IMG/VR virus record: IMGVR_UViG_3300030329_003466
Location: 1 to 47,792 of that record
Direction: 5' to 3' (one strand)
Length of the DNA: 47,792 nt
Source: a virus
In this document: in pieces, positions 38,521 to 47,519 of the stretch
Position numbering within the stretch: the first letter of the stretch is position 1
Layout of the letters: each line of letters opens with the position of its first letter
The notes under the pieces: model-generated
Told to the model about the DNA's origin: nothing
Databases searched by the model: none
The model's input: the letters and a program-made list of their open reading frames with translations, nothing else
Translations under genes and position numbers: made by a program

Positions 38521-39300
38521 ATGGATAAAGGAGTTGTTAAAAGGGTAATTGTTACACCAGATAAACACTTCCCCTTACACGACCAACCCTCTATTAATTG
38601 TTTAAAAAAGACAATTGAAATAGTTAAGCCAGATGCTTATATAGATTTAGGTGATGTTGGAGAATGGCACGCTTTTAGTGCTTGGAGATTTAAAAGAAAA
38701 AAAGCTCCACCATTAGAATACTTAATAGATGATTTTGAAAAGGATGTAAAAGATGTTAACGATGGGATGGACCAAATTGATGAGTCTTTGGATAAAGCAG
38801 GTTGCAAAGAAAAGCATATTACTGAGGGCAATCATGATAATTGGCTTAATATGGCAGTTGAGAAATACCCCTATATTCCTCAGTATAGATTTGCTAATGC
38901 TGTTGACCTTAATGGTCGTGGGTACAAGTATCATAAGTTTGGGAAACATCTTAAAATGGGAAAACTTTACTTTTATCATGGCCATCAATATGGTGGTCAA
39001 TATCATACTGCTAACCATCTTAGGAAATTAGGATGCAATGTAATGTATGGACATTGGCACGATTTACAACAGATGAGTGCGACTCATATGGATGGACCAA
39101 AAAGTGCTTGGAGTATTGGATGTTTAAAAGATATGAAAGAGGAAGCAAATGATTGGCTGGATAACAGAAGAATTAATTGGGCTCATGCTTTTGCCATCGT
39201 TGATTTTTACGCTAGAGGGTTGTTTACAGTTCATATTATCCAAATTATCAATGGAAAAACCTCATTATGGGGAGAGCTTATAAATGGGAATAAAAAATGA
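38521..39300 (+). CDS. Calcineurin-like metallophosphoesterase (259 aa)
   Basis: All metal-binding motifs are present in order: D14-x-H16 (TPDKHF), G44-D45 (DLGDVGEW), G103-N-H-D106 (TEGNHDNW), H153/H155 (YHGHQYG) and G177-H-W-H180 (YGHWHD). The enzyme should bind two metal ions and cut phosphodiester or phosphomonoester bonds. In phages such enzymes act in RNA or DNA end processing or counter host defences. Its placement among late virion genes is odd for a repair enzyme. The substrate is unknown. The stop overlaps the next start (ATGA). Confidence 0.9.
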   Translation: MDKGVVKRVIVTPDKHFPLHDQPSINCLKKTIEIVKPDAYIDLGDVGEWHAFSAWRFKRKKAPPLEYLIDDFEKDVKDVNDGMDQIDESLDKAGCKEKHITEGNHDNWLNMAVEKYPYIPQYRFANAVDLNGRGYKYHKFGKHLKMGKLYFYHGHQYGGQYHTANHLRKLGCNVMYGHWHDLQQMSATHMDGPKSAWSIGCLKDMKEEANDWLDNRRINWAHAFAIVDFYARGLFTVHIIQIINGKTSLWGELINGNKK

Positions 39301-39833
39301 GCAGTAAAAAAGCAAAAGAGTTGGCAAGCTTGGTATGGCCTAAAGAAGATGTTGAAGGTATAGAAAATCTTGCAGATGATTTAGGTAATTTATTTTTTGG
39401 AAAAGCTATTCCTAACCCTAAAACTGGAGTTCTCGAACATAATGTTGGTGGATTTTGGGATAGGTTTCCACAATATAACGAAACAAATTTACCAGAAACT
39501 GACCTTGATGCTTTAGAACATTATTATGGGCAAGCTTTAGCTCAACATAGATATGGAACAATGCCAGCTCTTCTTGCTGGATTATTTAATGAAGTTCGTG
39601 GAACATATAGAGGAAATAGAGTTGAAGGAACTATTGTTGATTTAATTAATAATTTCTCAGCTTTGTCTCCAGATTTTACGGGAGAACAAGAAAAATATGT
39701 AAATATTGTAGACTCTCTTATTTCTAACCCTAATTATACACCAACTAATAATCAGTTGCAAAACTTAATTAATCATGCTTTAGAATGGACTGTTGACCCT
39801 CCTGAGAGAGAAATGTATGGACGAAAAAAATAA
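39297..39833 (+). CDS. Unknown late protein (178 aa)
   Basis: ATG 39297 overlaps the metallophosphoesterase stop. The product is helical and acidic with a 'NPKTGVLEHNVGGFWDRFP' segment (about 40-58) and 'HYYGQALAQHRYGTMPALLA' (about 84-103). Such 'YG.A..........LL.G...E' patterns occur in phage structural proteins, but I cannot name the family. It is coupled to the following gene (TAATGG). Confidence 0.72.
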   Translation: MSSKKAKELASLVWPKEDVEGIENLADDLGNLFFGKAIPNPKTGVLEHNVGGFWDRFPQYNETNLPETDLDALEHYYGQALAQHRYGTMPALLAGLFNEVRGTYRGNRVEGTIVDLINNFSALSPDFTGEQEKYVNIVDSLISNPNYTPTNNQLQNLINHALEWTVDPPEREMYGRKK

Positions 39834-40132
39834 TGGATATACTTACAATATTGGAACAATTTGGAATACCAGTAGCGGTAGCTCTGGCGTTCGGGTTCTT
39901 TATTTGGAAACAAAACAGGTTCATCCAGTCTACTCTTATGACAGAACTAGACCAAGACTTCAAGAGGTTGGAAGGTATTATTATAAAGTTAATAGACCAA
40001 CAGAAATTAGTACAAATGGAACAAAAAAAACTTAATGGTATATTTAAAGCACAAGTTGAAATTATGGCACGCTTATCAGGAAACGGATTGCGAGACAAAT
40101 TCTTAAGAATTATGGAGAAGGGTGAAGAATAG
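39833..40132 (+). CDS. Holin/spanin-like membrane protein with coiled coil (99 aa)
   Basis: The ATG overlaps the preceding stop. An N-terminal membrane helix (about 5-25: TILEQFGIPVAVALAFGFFI) is followed by a basic turn and a long charged coiled coil (about 40-75). This topology resembles BhlA/UviB-type holin-like and i-spanin proteins. The alternative frame at 39793-40035 lacks a ribosome site and is rejected. It is close to, but separate from, the other two membrane candidates. Confidence 0.72.
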   Translation: MDILTILEQFGIPVAVALAFGFFIWKQNRFIQSTLMTELDQDFKRLEGIIIKLIDQQKLVQMEQKKLNGIFKAQVEIMARLSGNGLRDKFLRIMEKGEE

Positions 40133-40133
40133 T

Positions 40134-40301
40134 ATGGTGCAAGATAGTTTAATGAAGCAACCAAAAAGAATGAAAATAGAAACGCCAATAGGTTCTATTG
40201 AGAGCGACAGCGGGAATCATACAATTGATTTTCTTAGTATTGTTCTTATAATAGTTATAGTATTGGCAGGTAAAAAAATAATCAGAGATTGGAGAAAATA
40301 A
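40134..40301 (+). CDS. Small C-terminally anchored membrane protein (55 aa)
   Basis: ATG 40134 is one base after the upstream stop and its own stop overlaps the next start (TAATGG). A polar N-terminal half is followed by one hydrophobic helix (IDFLSIVLIIVIVLAGKKI) and a short basic end. It could be an anti-holin, spanin part or tail-anchored factor. No signal peptide or lipobox. Confidence 0.65.
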   Translation: MVQDSLMKQPKRMKIETPIGSIESDSGNHTIDFLSIVLIIVIVLAGKKIIRDWRK

Positions 40302-40996
40302 TGGAATCTAATTTTCAAAAAATAGCAAACACGCTTGGGATGGACGTAAAATTAGGTTCAACTAACCCAGGTGAATCATATGAAGTTATAATAAACGGTA
40401 AACCTATAGTATATGAATGGGGGAAAGGTCCTTTTGCGGAGATGATGGAAACTTCATCAAATACAGGAACTCCAGCTTTTAATTCTAGTTCTGCTATTGC
40501 AGGTTTTCTTTCTGATGCTCTTAGCAGACTTAATTGGCCACGAAAAGCCTTAGAGTCAGGAGCTAGGGCTGTAGAAGATGTTACAAGAATAGCAAATCCA
40601 CCAGCAACAGATAATTGGGGAAATCCTATTTCGGTAGAACCCGAAACAACAGAGACTTATCACCCAGGTGAATCATATACTGTGGGACCAGCTGTTGACC
40701 CTACACCAAGTGGTGCACGTCAATACCCAAGAGTTACTCATAGAGGAGGAGCCCCTTTTAACCCTACTCCTGTTATGCCTAGTATGGAGCAGATGGAGAC
40801 AATACTTCCTTGGTTGCTTCGTCTAATAAGCCCTGTGGGAATGGGAATGTTTGATATGGGAAAAGAGACTATTCCTCCTGCGGCAGAGTATTTATTTGGC
40901 CCAGATGGACTCCAATGGGATTTAGATGACTTTTCAGGAAAATATAGACCAACAGAAGCTGATAAAAAAATGTGGGAAATAGAAAAGAATAAATGA
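40301..40996 (+). CDS. Proline-rich virion protein sharing a motif with the mosaic lysozyme-like protein (231 aa)
   Basis: ATG 40301 follows GGAGAAAATA and is preferred to a TTG at 40289. Near the N-terminus 'LGSTNPGESYEVIINGKPIV', then 'EWGKGPFAEM', matches 'LGEVNFGVSYEIEIDGEMKL', then 'NWGEGPMATG', in the protein at 26260-28155. The rest is Pro/Thr/Gly-rich (linker-like) with a C-terminal helical part. The shared unit may be a docking or assembly module used by two virion proteins. Function unknown. Confidence 0.72.
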   Translation: MESNFQKIANTLGMDVKLGSTNPGESYEVIINGKPIVYEWGKGPFAEMMETSSNTGTPAFNSSSAIAGFLSDALSRLNWPRKALESGARAVEDVTRIANPPATDNWGNPISVEPETTETYHPGESYTVGPAVDPTPSGARQYPRVTHRGGAPFNPTPVMPSMEQMETILPWLLRLISPVGMGMFDMGKETIPPAAEYLFGPDGLQWDLDDFSGKYRPTEADKKMWEIEKNK

Positions 40997-41208
40997 TAAT
41001 ACCTAAGGCACTCATAAATCAAGTTGCTAACTCTCTAGTTAAACATTTTAAGCTAGATAAGATTATGTCTTATGTATTTGAAGATAATGAATTAGATAAA
41101 AAAGTAAGTGAAATGGATAAACGCCTTAATTTATTAGAAAATATGGCACATCCACCTAAAAATTTTAAGTGTAATTATAAAGTAAACAAAGGAGAAGAAA
41201 ATGTCTAG
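40993..41208 (+). CDS. Small helical protein (71 aa)
   Basis: Starts with ATG 40993, overlapping the previous stop by four bases. The product is amphipathic helix and coiled coil (LDKKVSEMDKRLNLLENM) followed by a short basic tail. It overlaps the next gene by eight bases and its AAAGGAGAAGAAA serves as that gene's ribosome site. Function unknown. Confidence 0.7.
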   Translation: MIIPKALINQVANSLVKHFKLDKIMSYVFEDNELDKKVSEMDKRLNLLENMAHPPKNFKCNYKVNKGEENV

Positions 41209-41914
41209 ATTGACAGCTTATAATGCTGCTACGATGACAGTTACAATAACTGAAGATATCACGCTAAATAACAAAAGTTATGGTAGTACGCAAAGCAAAT
41301 CATTTACTAGCATTGCTAATATAACAAAAAGGCTAGTAACTATAACAACAACTGAAACGAGCTTACTAAGTTTTGGTTCGTCTGTATCTGCAGGAACACA
41401 CGTTCCAGGAAAAGTTAAATATGTAAGATTTACAAATTTAGACGACACTAATCATGTAACTTTAACTTTCCAAAACGAAAATGCAGATGAATTTCAAGTT
41501 AAATTAGATGCAGGGCAATCTTTCTTGCTAGCAGGAGATAATTCTGGTGGTATGGCTGATGTATGTTCAGCAAATATAGTTAATTTAGGAATGGAAACTT
41601 TTACAGATGCAACATGTGATTATAACAATGACCCTACTATAGCTTGCGATGCAAGTGCTAAAATTAAAAAAGGGATGTCTGTTACTGGTACTGGAATACC
41701 AGATAATTCATTTGTTAAATCAGTAAACATTCCTGGAGCTGTAACATCATTTGAGTTAGGAGATTCTGCTGGCTCTGATGTATCTACAACAGGAGGCTCT
41801 GTAACAAACGGAACATTAACTTTTGTTCCTAATTTACAAGACTTAACAACAGTAAAAGCAGATGCAGATACTGGCTCTTGTGATATAGAGATGTTTATAG
41901 CAGAAACCGCTTAA
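41201..41914 (+). CDS. Beta-structured virion protein, paralogue B with inserted repeat domain (237 aa)
   Basis: It shares the N-terminal TKRLVTI, VKYVRFTNLDDTNHVTLTFQ and C-terminal DIEMFIAETA blocks with the 162-residue protein at 37316-37804. Between 'GGMADVCSANIV' and 'FVPNLQDL' it carries about 80 extra residues (around 125-205). These include MSVTGTGIPDNSFVKSVNIP, which is like the 'GM.VTGTGIP..T.V' beta repeats common in marine phage surface proteins. Duplication followed by domain insertion is the simplest history. Confidence 0.78.
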   Translation: MSRLTAYNAATMTVTITEDITLNNKSYGSTQSKSFTSIANITKRLVTITTTETSLLSFGSSVSAGTHVPGKVKYVRFTNLDDTNHVTLTFQNENADEFQVKLDAGQSFLLAGDNSGGMADVCSANIVNLGMETFTDATCDYNNDPTIACDASAKIKKGMSVTGTGIPDNSFVKSVNIPGAVTSFELGDSAGSDVSTTGGSVTNGTLTFVPNLQDLTTVKADADTGSCDIEMFIAETA

Positions 41915-41931
41915 CAAATAAAGGAGAAATA

Positions 41932-42117
41932 ATGTCAGGTTTTGGTAAAATAGTTGCTGGATATATATTCAATGACGAAATGAAAGCAAAAATGATAAAG
42001 AGAATGAATGACAATGTAGATATACCATTTATCTCTGAAAAAACGGAAGAAAAAATCTTAGATGCTATTTGGGATAGCGTTGAAGATGTAGTGAAAGAAG
42101 CTTTAATTAAAGATTAA
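41932..42117 (+). CDS. Small helical protein (61 aa)
   Basis: AAAGGAG lies before ATG 41932. The product is helical with a 'GKIVAGYIFNDEMKAKMIK' start and an acidic C-terminus. Its stop overlaps the ATG of the giant tail gene (TAATG), so it may be a partner or assembly factor of that protein. No family recognised. Confidence 0.7.
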   Translation: MSGFGKIVAGYIFNDEMKAKMIKRMNDNVDIPFISEKTEEKILDAIWDSVEDVVKEALIKD

Positions 42118-45100
42118 TGCCTAAAAAAACACTAACAATTCGTGACTTTACTAAAGGTCTTAATACCGATTCTTCTCCTAGAGATATTGAAGATAACAAT
42201 CTTGCTCGTTCAGTAGGCGTTTCAATTGAAAGGCCAGGGATATTAAGACCTCTTGGTAAAGCTAATAGTTTATCAGGAGATGGTGAATATTATAGGTTTG
42301 AAGATGGGGGTACAGCTATGTCGACATCCGCTGTTCAAGACCCAGGTCACGGTTTATATGCCTTTTCATTTTCTTATAATCATGGAGAAAGAGCACAAAT
42401 AACAAAAGTATTATCTAATGTAGATGCCTCATCAAGCATAACTTTTGTAAGACTTGATAAAGATATTGGAACAGATTCTGGGGAGATAAATGTTTCTTCA
42501 GGAGACATTATAAGAATATATGGTAGAACTGCTGATAGAGAGTTAAATAATAGATATTTTGAGGTAAAAAGTGTAAGTGCTGCCAATAAAACCCTTTATT
42601 TAAAAACTGTTATTGATGGGACAGCTAAAGAATTTTCTCTCTTGGATGAGAGTGGGAATAGACTAGCTAGTACTATTTATTATTCTGGAGGAAACTTAAA
42701 TGGCTCAATGACAGCAAGTGCGTCTGCTGGAGATGAAACCACTGTCGCTATATCTTCTGTAGATTCAAGTTATTCAGGAATAGATTTATTTTCTCTTGGA
42801 GATTATGTAATGGTTAATCAAGAGTCTATGAAGATAACAGCAATGGATGCCTCTGCAAAAACTGCTACTTTTAAAAGAGGCGAATTAGGCTCAACAGTAC
42901 AAGCTCATAGCAGTCAAGATAAAATTGTAATTTACACTTATGGTCCAACACAATCTGGAGAAGGTGGAATTGAGCAAATATATGCCCAAACAAATAGAGA
43001 TTTTAGTGGTAGTGGAAACTGGGGTGCATATAATAGTGCAACTATTAGTGTAAATTCAGCTTCTGCTGGAAAATTAAGAGTTACAACTGCTGGGGATGCT
43101 GCTTATGCTGGACAAGCTCAAGGAGTTCAATTGGCGGATACTCATCTTAAGGGTCCTAATGATGATAAGCCTTTTCAACAAAACAGAAAATATAGAGTAA
43201 GAGCTAAATTAACAGGTGTAGCTAATTACTCAGATGCTCAGATTAAATTTATTTTAGGGGACAGAGATTGTTTATATTACCCAAAGCCAGTAACAAAGCA
43301 TATAGACCAGTGGCATGACGGGACTATTACAGGTTCTGAGGTTGAATACTATACAGATATTATACCATATAATACTACAGGAAATTTAAGGATTGAAGTT
43401 ACATATCATAGTAATTATCAAGCAACTCAATTTGATATTGATGATGTCTCTATTAAAGAAATAGATTCATTAGGGGAAGATACTTCTGTTACAGATGGGT
43501 TTTTAGAGGTTGTCCCTCAAAGAAATTTCACTAAATATATAGCTTGTCAAAGTGCAGAAACTATAGATTTATATGTTAGTGACTCAATAGATTCTAGAGC
43601 AAGTGGATGGTATACAAATATAGCTGATTTAAATGATAAATTTGAAGGTAACACAGACAAAAGTTCTATAGGTTTAGATACTATGGGGCAAGCGTCAGAA
43701 ACTTTGTTAACAAAAGGAATTATGCCAACTTATTTTTTTGGAGATAAAGCTCTTAGGATTTCTCCTGCTAATAAAATTGGTATTGATGATACGAACTATT
43801 CTCCTAGATGGTATGGGCATATTAAAAGAGATAAAATATTTGGAGCTGATTATAGTGTTAATTATATGAATGAATGGTATAAAGATACTGTTTCCCCAAA
43901 AAAACCTGTAATTTCTGGTGGAGATTCATATAAAGAAATGTTCAGATATCAAATAGGTATTACTACCGATTATTCTAAAAAAAATAACCAAGGAAGTCCT
44001 TGGGGACACAATTGGTTTAATGAATACTATATGAATGGTAAAGATGACAAGCAAATACCTGCTATTGCTGTTATGCAGGATATTGATTGTTGGGAGGATG
44101 AAGAAGATTTAGCTGAAGGTATGAGTAGACAGGTAGAAGTTGAGAACGATGAAGAAAATGGACATAAATACGAGATTTCTTCTGGTCAGCTTTATAGAAA
44201 TAAATATCATAATTTTCATAACAGAGATAATGCCGCACTCGATAATGATGAAAGATGGAAAGTAAGAAGAAATGTTTATAATAGAATTACAAGCAAGAAA
44301 GAGACAATTGCTTTAGATGACACGATTCCAGCAAGCACAAATGATGTTGAATTAAATATAAAAGGGGAAGCAGATAAGTTTGTGGTAGGGAAAAGGTATT
44401 TATTGCATGACCCAGATGATACTTATATTAAATGCATACTGGATTTAAAATCAATTGGAACAACGACCGATTTAGAATTAAACAATTGGGACGTTGGTGA
44501 GTGGACTCCTTGTATATTCTCTCCTTGGAAAGAGGGAGGTTTAGACTCGAACGGAAACTCATCAGTGGACCTTAATGATGAAGATGAATTTCATGAGGTT
44601 ACATCTTATAGATTAACAAAACCTCACGCTTCTGGAGATATATGTACAAATAACGGTGGAGGCGGTTTTATGGGAGCATATACTGATTGCGATGGTTATT
44701 CTAATACCTATGGAGACGATGCTGCACGTTTATATGGAGGAGTAAGCTGGATTGGATTAACTGGTTACGCAAATTGTAACCTTAGCAATAGAAGAAAGAT
44801 TTCAACATTAACTTATAATTCTGGAGAAAATAATGGTGCTCCTGGGAAGGCAACGATAACTGCCATTACTAGAAGCGGTAATGTTGCGACATATACAACT
44901 AAAACTGCTCATGGATTTTCAGATAAAGATAGGGTTAAGGTAGAAGCAACACCTAATAATGATTTTGATTGGAACCCTTTAGCGGCGGGTGATGAGAATA
45001 CTCATAGAATATCTAATGTTACAACAAATACATTTGATATAGATAGTACTGGTGGAGATTATAATGGTCGTGTGTTTTCTGGAGATAATGTTTCTGGAGA

Positions 45101-47519
45101 CCCTTCTGGCAATGTTCGTTTAAGTAGAAGAGGCTTGCCTGATATAATAAATACTCTTGACCCTTCAATGGATAATACAAATTGGATTTATCATAATTCT
45201 ACGGAACAATATACTGATTATTACTTTCAATCTAGAAATGTTGCTAGAGGATTAGTAAAAGAAGAAAAATGGTATTTTGTTACTTTTTCTGTTAGAAATT
45301 TTAATCAAAGAAATAACGGGTCAATAAGGGTTACTGTAGGTCAAACTTTAACTGAATTAGATACAGACAATACAGATGAATATTATGACATTAAAGGTAA
45401 TGCTTATAAAATGACAGTTGCAATTAAATCTCCTGAAACCATACTTGAAGTTAATAAACATTTAGGAGTTAATTTTGAAGTTTATGGCAATGGAGACCCA
45501 GAAATACTCACTTATGAAATAAATGGAAAAATAGGAAGTACTTCAGTAACTAGTTCTGACGCAAATCATAAAAGAACCTTATTAGGCGATATAAGTCTTG
45601 TCTCGAGAGATAGGTTTTGGAATAGTAATGTAGCCGCTTATTCTTGGCCTAAAACAAGCATAGCTTTTGGATGGAATTGGACTTGGGGTATAGAAGGAGA
45701 TTCATGGGGATTAAATGCTAGTACTTATGATTTTTATGTCTCATATTTATATGACGGTGGAGGTACACCTCAAGAATCAGCTCCTACCTTTTTAAGAACT
45801 AGAGATAATGTTTCAGAAGGAACAGGCTTAAGGATTAGTGCTTCTGTATGTTACTCTTCTGTAGGCGATGTATATGATATGTTTAATAGAAGAATTACAG
45901 GAGCAAGATTATATTTTAAAGCTACAGATAGCTTAGAATCTGATAAGCTTCAAGCTTTGTTAGATATAGACTTTATTAAAGGTGTTAGAAAAAGTAATAA
46001 TGCAAGTTTTGTCCCATGGGAGGAAGATTTTTCTGGCCAATGGGAAAAAGAAGCTAAAGACAGCGATGGACAATGGAACCAAGAATTTGATTATGTCCAA
46101 GACATACCAATAGGGCCTTATAAACAAGTAAAGCCTGCAAACCAAAGTCACCATTTACATGGCTATTTTAGGTTTGATAGCCCTCCTTCTGTTTTAGACT
46201 ACGAAACATTAAATTCATCTTTACCTTTTGAAAAGGGTGATTTTTTTGCTCAATATAAAACTGCTGCTTTATTAAAAGGAAAGTGCTATATCGCTAATTT
46301 TTCTATATTACCAAACGGTTTAAGCACAAGGCCCGAATTTCAATCTTTTGATTATTATCCAAATGCTATAGTTGCTTCAGAGGAAGGTTGTTATGATAAG
46401 TTTCCTTTTGAGTCAAAATGGATTAATCTTCCTATTGAAAACGATGATTCTCCAATAGTAAAGTTAGAAAGTTTTAATGATAACTTAGTTATACATAAAG
46501 AATTATCAACATATATTTTAAGCTTTAAAGATGAAAACAATCCTAATTTAGTAGCATCTTTAAATACAAGTGGGATTACATGGCAATCTCAATCTATTGC
46601 AACTAGTGTGGGAGTTTTTTGGATAAATAAATATGGATGCTTTCTTTTTGATGGAAAACAAGTAGAAGATATAATTGATGGCAAAATATCAAAAAGTGAT
46701 ATAGGGTGGCCAAATAATAATAATGATTTATATTATTGGAATATAGAAGCTGGCTCTAAAAGAATACCTTCATTAGGTTATGATGAAGTAAATAGGCAAT
46801 TATTAATTTCTAAAAACTGTAGACAAGGTCCAAATAATGAAGCTTCAAGTGAGGTTTGGATATATGATTTTCGTTCTAAATCTTGGACTTCTGATAGGGG
46901 AGGAACATTATATACCCAGGAAGATACATTTTTAGCTCCAATTTTGGCAAATACTGGTTACAGAACTAATTTTATATCTGAGTCAGGTAAGAATGTTATA
47001 TTTATTGATAATAGAGTGCCTAATGGAACAAGTTATAACTTTTCTAAATGGTCAAAAGAATTATATGTTGAAAGAAATGAAAATGATGCTATAATAAAGG
47101 CAGACAAAAGAAGTCTAGAGTGTTTAACAAAAGAACTTGATTTTGGTAATCCTCACCAATTAAAAAGAATTTACCAAATATTTGTAACTTATAGATTAAC
47201 AAGCACTGTGATTGATGGAAGCGGTGACGGTGGTGAAGTAGAAGACCCTGATATAGATATAGATGTAGATTATGGGCTAGATGGAGGTCCTCCTGATAAT
47301 GATTTTCAGCAAAGTGCAAATAATAATTTTGAAAATTCTTTTTCTGGAACAGATGGAGAGTGGGCAATTGCTACTTTAGTTCCAAATGAATCTATTGAAT
47401 GTTTTACATTTCAATTAAAATTAACTACTGGTGGAAGCTATGCTTCTTATGATTTTGAAATTAACGATATTACATTTGTTTACAGAACAAAAAATGTAAG
47501 AACAAGAGTTAAAGAATAA
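42117..47519 (+). CDS. Giant tail/nozzle-like protein (1800 aa)
   Basis: The N-terminal segment 'LTIRDFTKGLNTDSSPRDIEDN', then 'LARSVGVSIERPGILRPLG', is the pattern of podoviral tail proteins that begin with a 'F..GL.....P..I.......A.NV....G....R.G' block (tail tubular protein B or P22 stabilisation protein types). The remaining 1700 residues are beta-rich with many Asn, Gly, Asp and Ser residues, presumably propeller and sandwich domains. A short stretch near the C-terminus (about 1705-1725) is acidic (GEVEDPDIDIDVDYGLDGG). Unusually long for the family. The stop overlaps the fibre start. Confidence 0.82.
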   Translation: MPKKTLTIRDFTKGLNTDSSPRDIEDNNLARSVGVSIERPGILRPLGKANSLSGDGEYYRFEDGGTAMSTSAVQDPGHGLYAFSFSYNHGERAQITKVLSNVDASSSITFVRLDKDIGTDSGEINVSSGDIIRIYGRTADRELNNRYFEVKSVSAANKTLYLKTVIDGTAKEFSLLDESGNRLASTIYYSGGNLNGSMTASASAGDETTVAISSVDSSYSGIDLFSLGDYVMVNQESMKITAMDASAKTATFKRGELGSTVQAHSSQDKIVIYTYGPTQSGEGGIEQIYAQTNRDFSGSGNWGAYNSATISVNSASAGKLRVTTAGDAAYAGQAQGVQLADTHLKGPNDDKPFQQNRKYRVRAKLTGVANYSDAQIKFILGDRDCLYYPKPVTKHIDQWHDGTITGSEVEYYTDIIPYNTTGNLRIEVTYHSNYQATQFDIDDVSIKEIDSLGEDTSVTDGFLEVVPQRNFTKYIACQSAETIDLYVSDSIDSRASGWYTNIADLNDKFEGNTDKSSIGLDTMGQASETLLTKGIMPTYFFGDKALRISPANKIGIDDTNYSPRWYGHIKRDKIFGADYSVNYMNEWYKDTVSPKKPVISGGDSYKEMFRYQIGITTDYSKKNNQGSPWGHNWFNEYYMNGKDDKQIPAIAVMQDIDCWEDEEDLAEGMSRQVEVENDEENGHKYEISSGQLYRNKYHNFHNRDNAALDNDERWKVRRNVYNRITSKKETIALDDTIPASTNDVELNIKGEADKFVVGKRYLLHDPDDTYIKCILDLKSIGTTTDLELNNWDVGEWTPCIFSPWKEGGLDSNGNSSVDLNDEDEFHEVTSYRLTKPHASGDICTNNGGGGFMGAYTDCDGYSNTYGDDAARLYGGVSWIGLTGYANCNLSNRRKISTLTYNSGENNGAPGKATITAITRSGNVATYTTKTAHGFSDKDRVKVEATPNNDFDWNPLAAGDENTHRISNVTTNTFDIDSTGGDYNGRVFSGDNVSGDPSGNVRLSRRGLPDIINTLDPSMDNTNWIYHNSTEQYTDYYFQSRNVARGLVKEEKWYFVTFSVRNFNQRNNGSIRVTVGQTLTELDTDNTDEYYDIKGNAYKMTVAIKSPETILEVNKHLGVNFEVYGNGDPEILTYEINGKIGSTSVTSSDANHKRTLLGDISLVSRDRFWNSNVAAYSWPKTSIAFGWNWTWGIEGDSWGLNASTYDFYVSYLYDGGGTPQESAPTFLRTRDNVSEGTGLRISASVCYSSVGDVYDMFNRRITGARLYFKATDSLESDKLQALLDIDFIKGVRKSNNASFVPWEEDFSGQWEKEAKDSDGQWNQEFDYVQDIPIGPYKQVKPANQSHHLHGYFRFDSPPSVLDYETLNSSLPFEKGDFFAQYKTAALLKGKCYIANFSILPNGLSTRPEFQSFDYYPNAIVASEEGCYDKFPFESKWINLPIENDDSPIVKLESFNDNLVIHKELSTYILSFKDENNPNLVASLNTSGITWQSQSIATSVGVFWINKYGCFLFDGKQVEDIIDGKISKSDIGWPNNNNDLYYWNIEAGSKRIPSLGYDEVNRQLLISKNCRQGPNNEASSEVWIYDFRSKSWTSDRGGTLYTQEDTFLAPILANTGYRTNFISESGKNVIFIDNRVPNGTSYNFSKWSKELYVERNENDAIIKADKRSLECLTKELDFGNPHQLKRIYQIFVTYRLTSTVIDGSGDGGEVEDPDIDIDVDYGLDGGPPDNDFQQSANNNFENSFSGTDGEWAIATLVPNESIECFTFQLKLTTGGSYASYDFEINDITFVYRTKNVRTRVKE

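Noticed and set aside
39793-40035. 80-codon frame overlapping the coiled-coil membrane gene
   Set aside because: No ribosome site, and the overlapping frame at 39833 has a membrane helix, coiled coil and coupled start.
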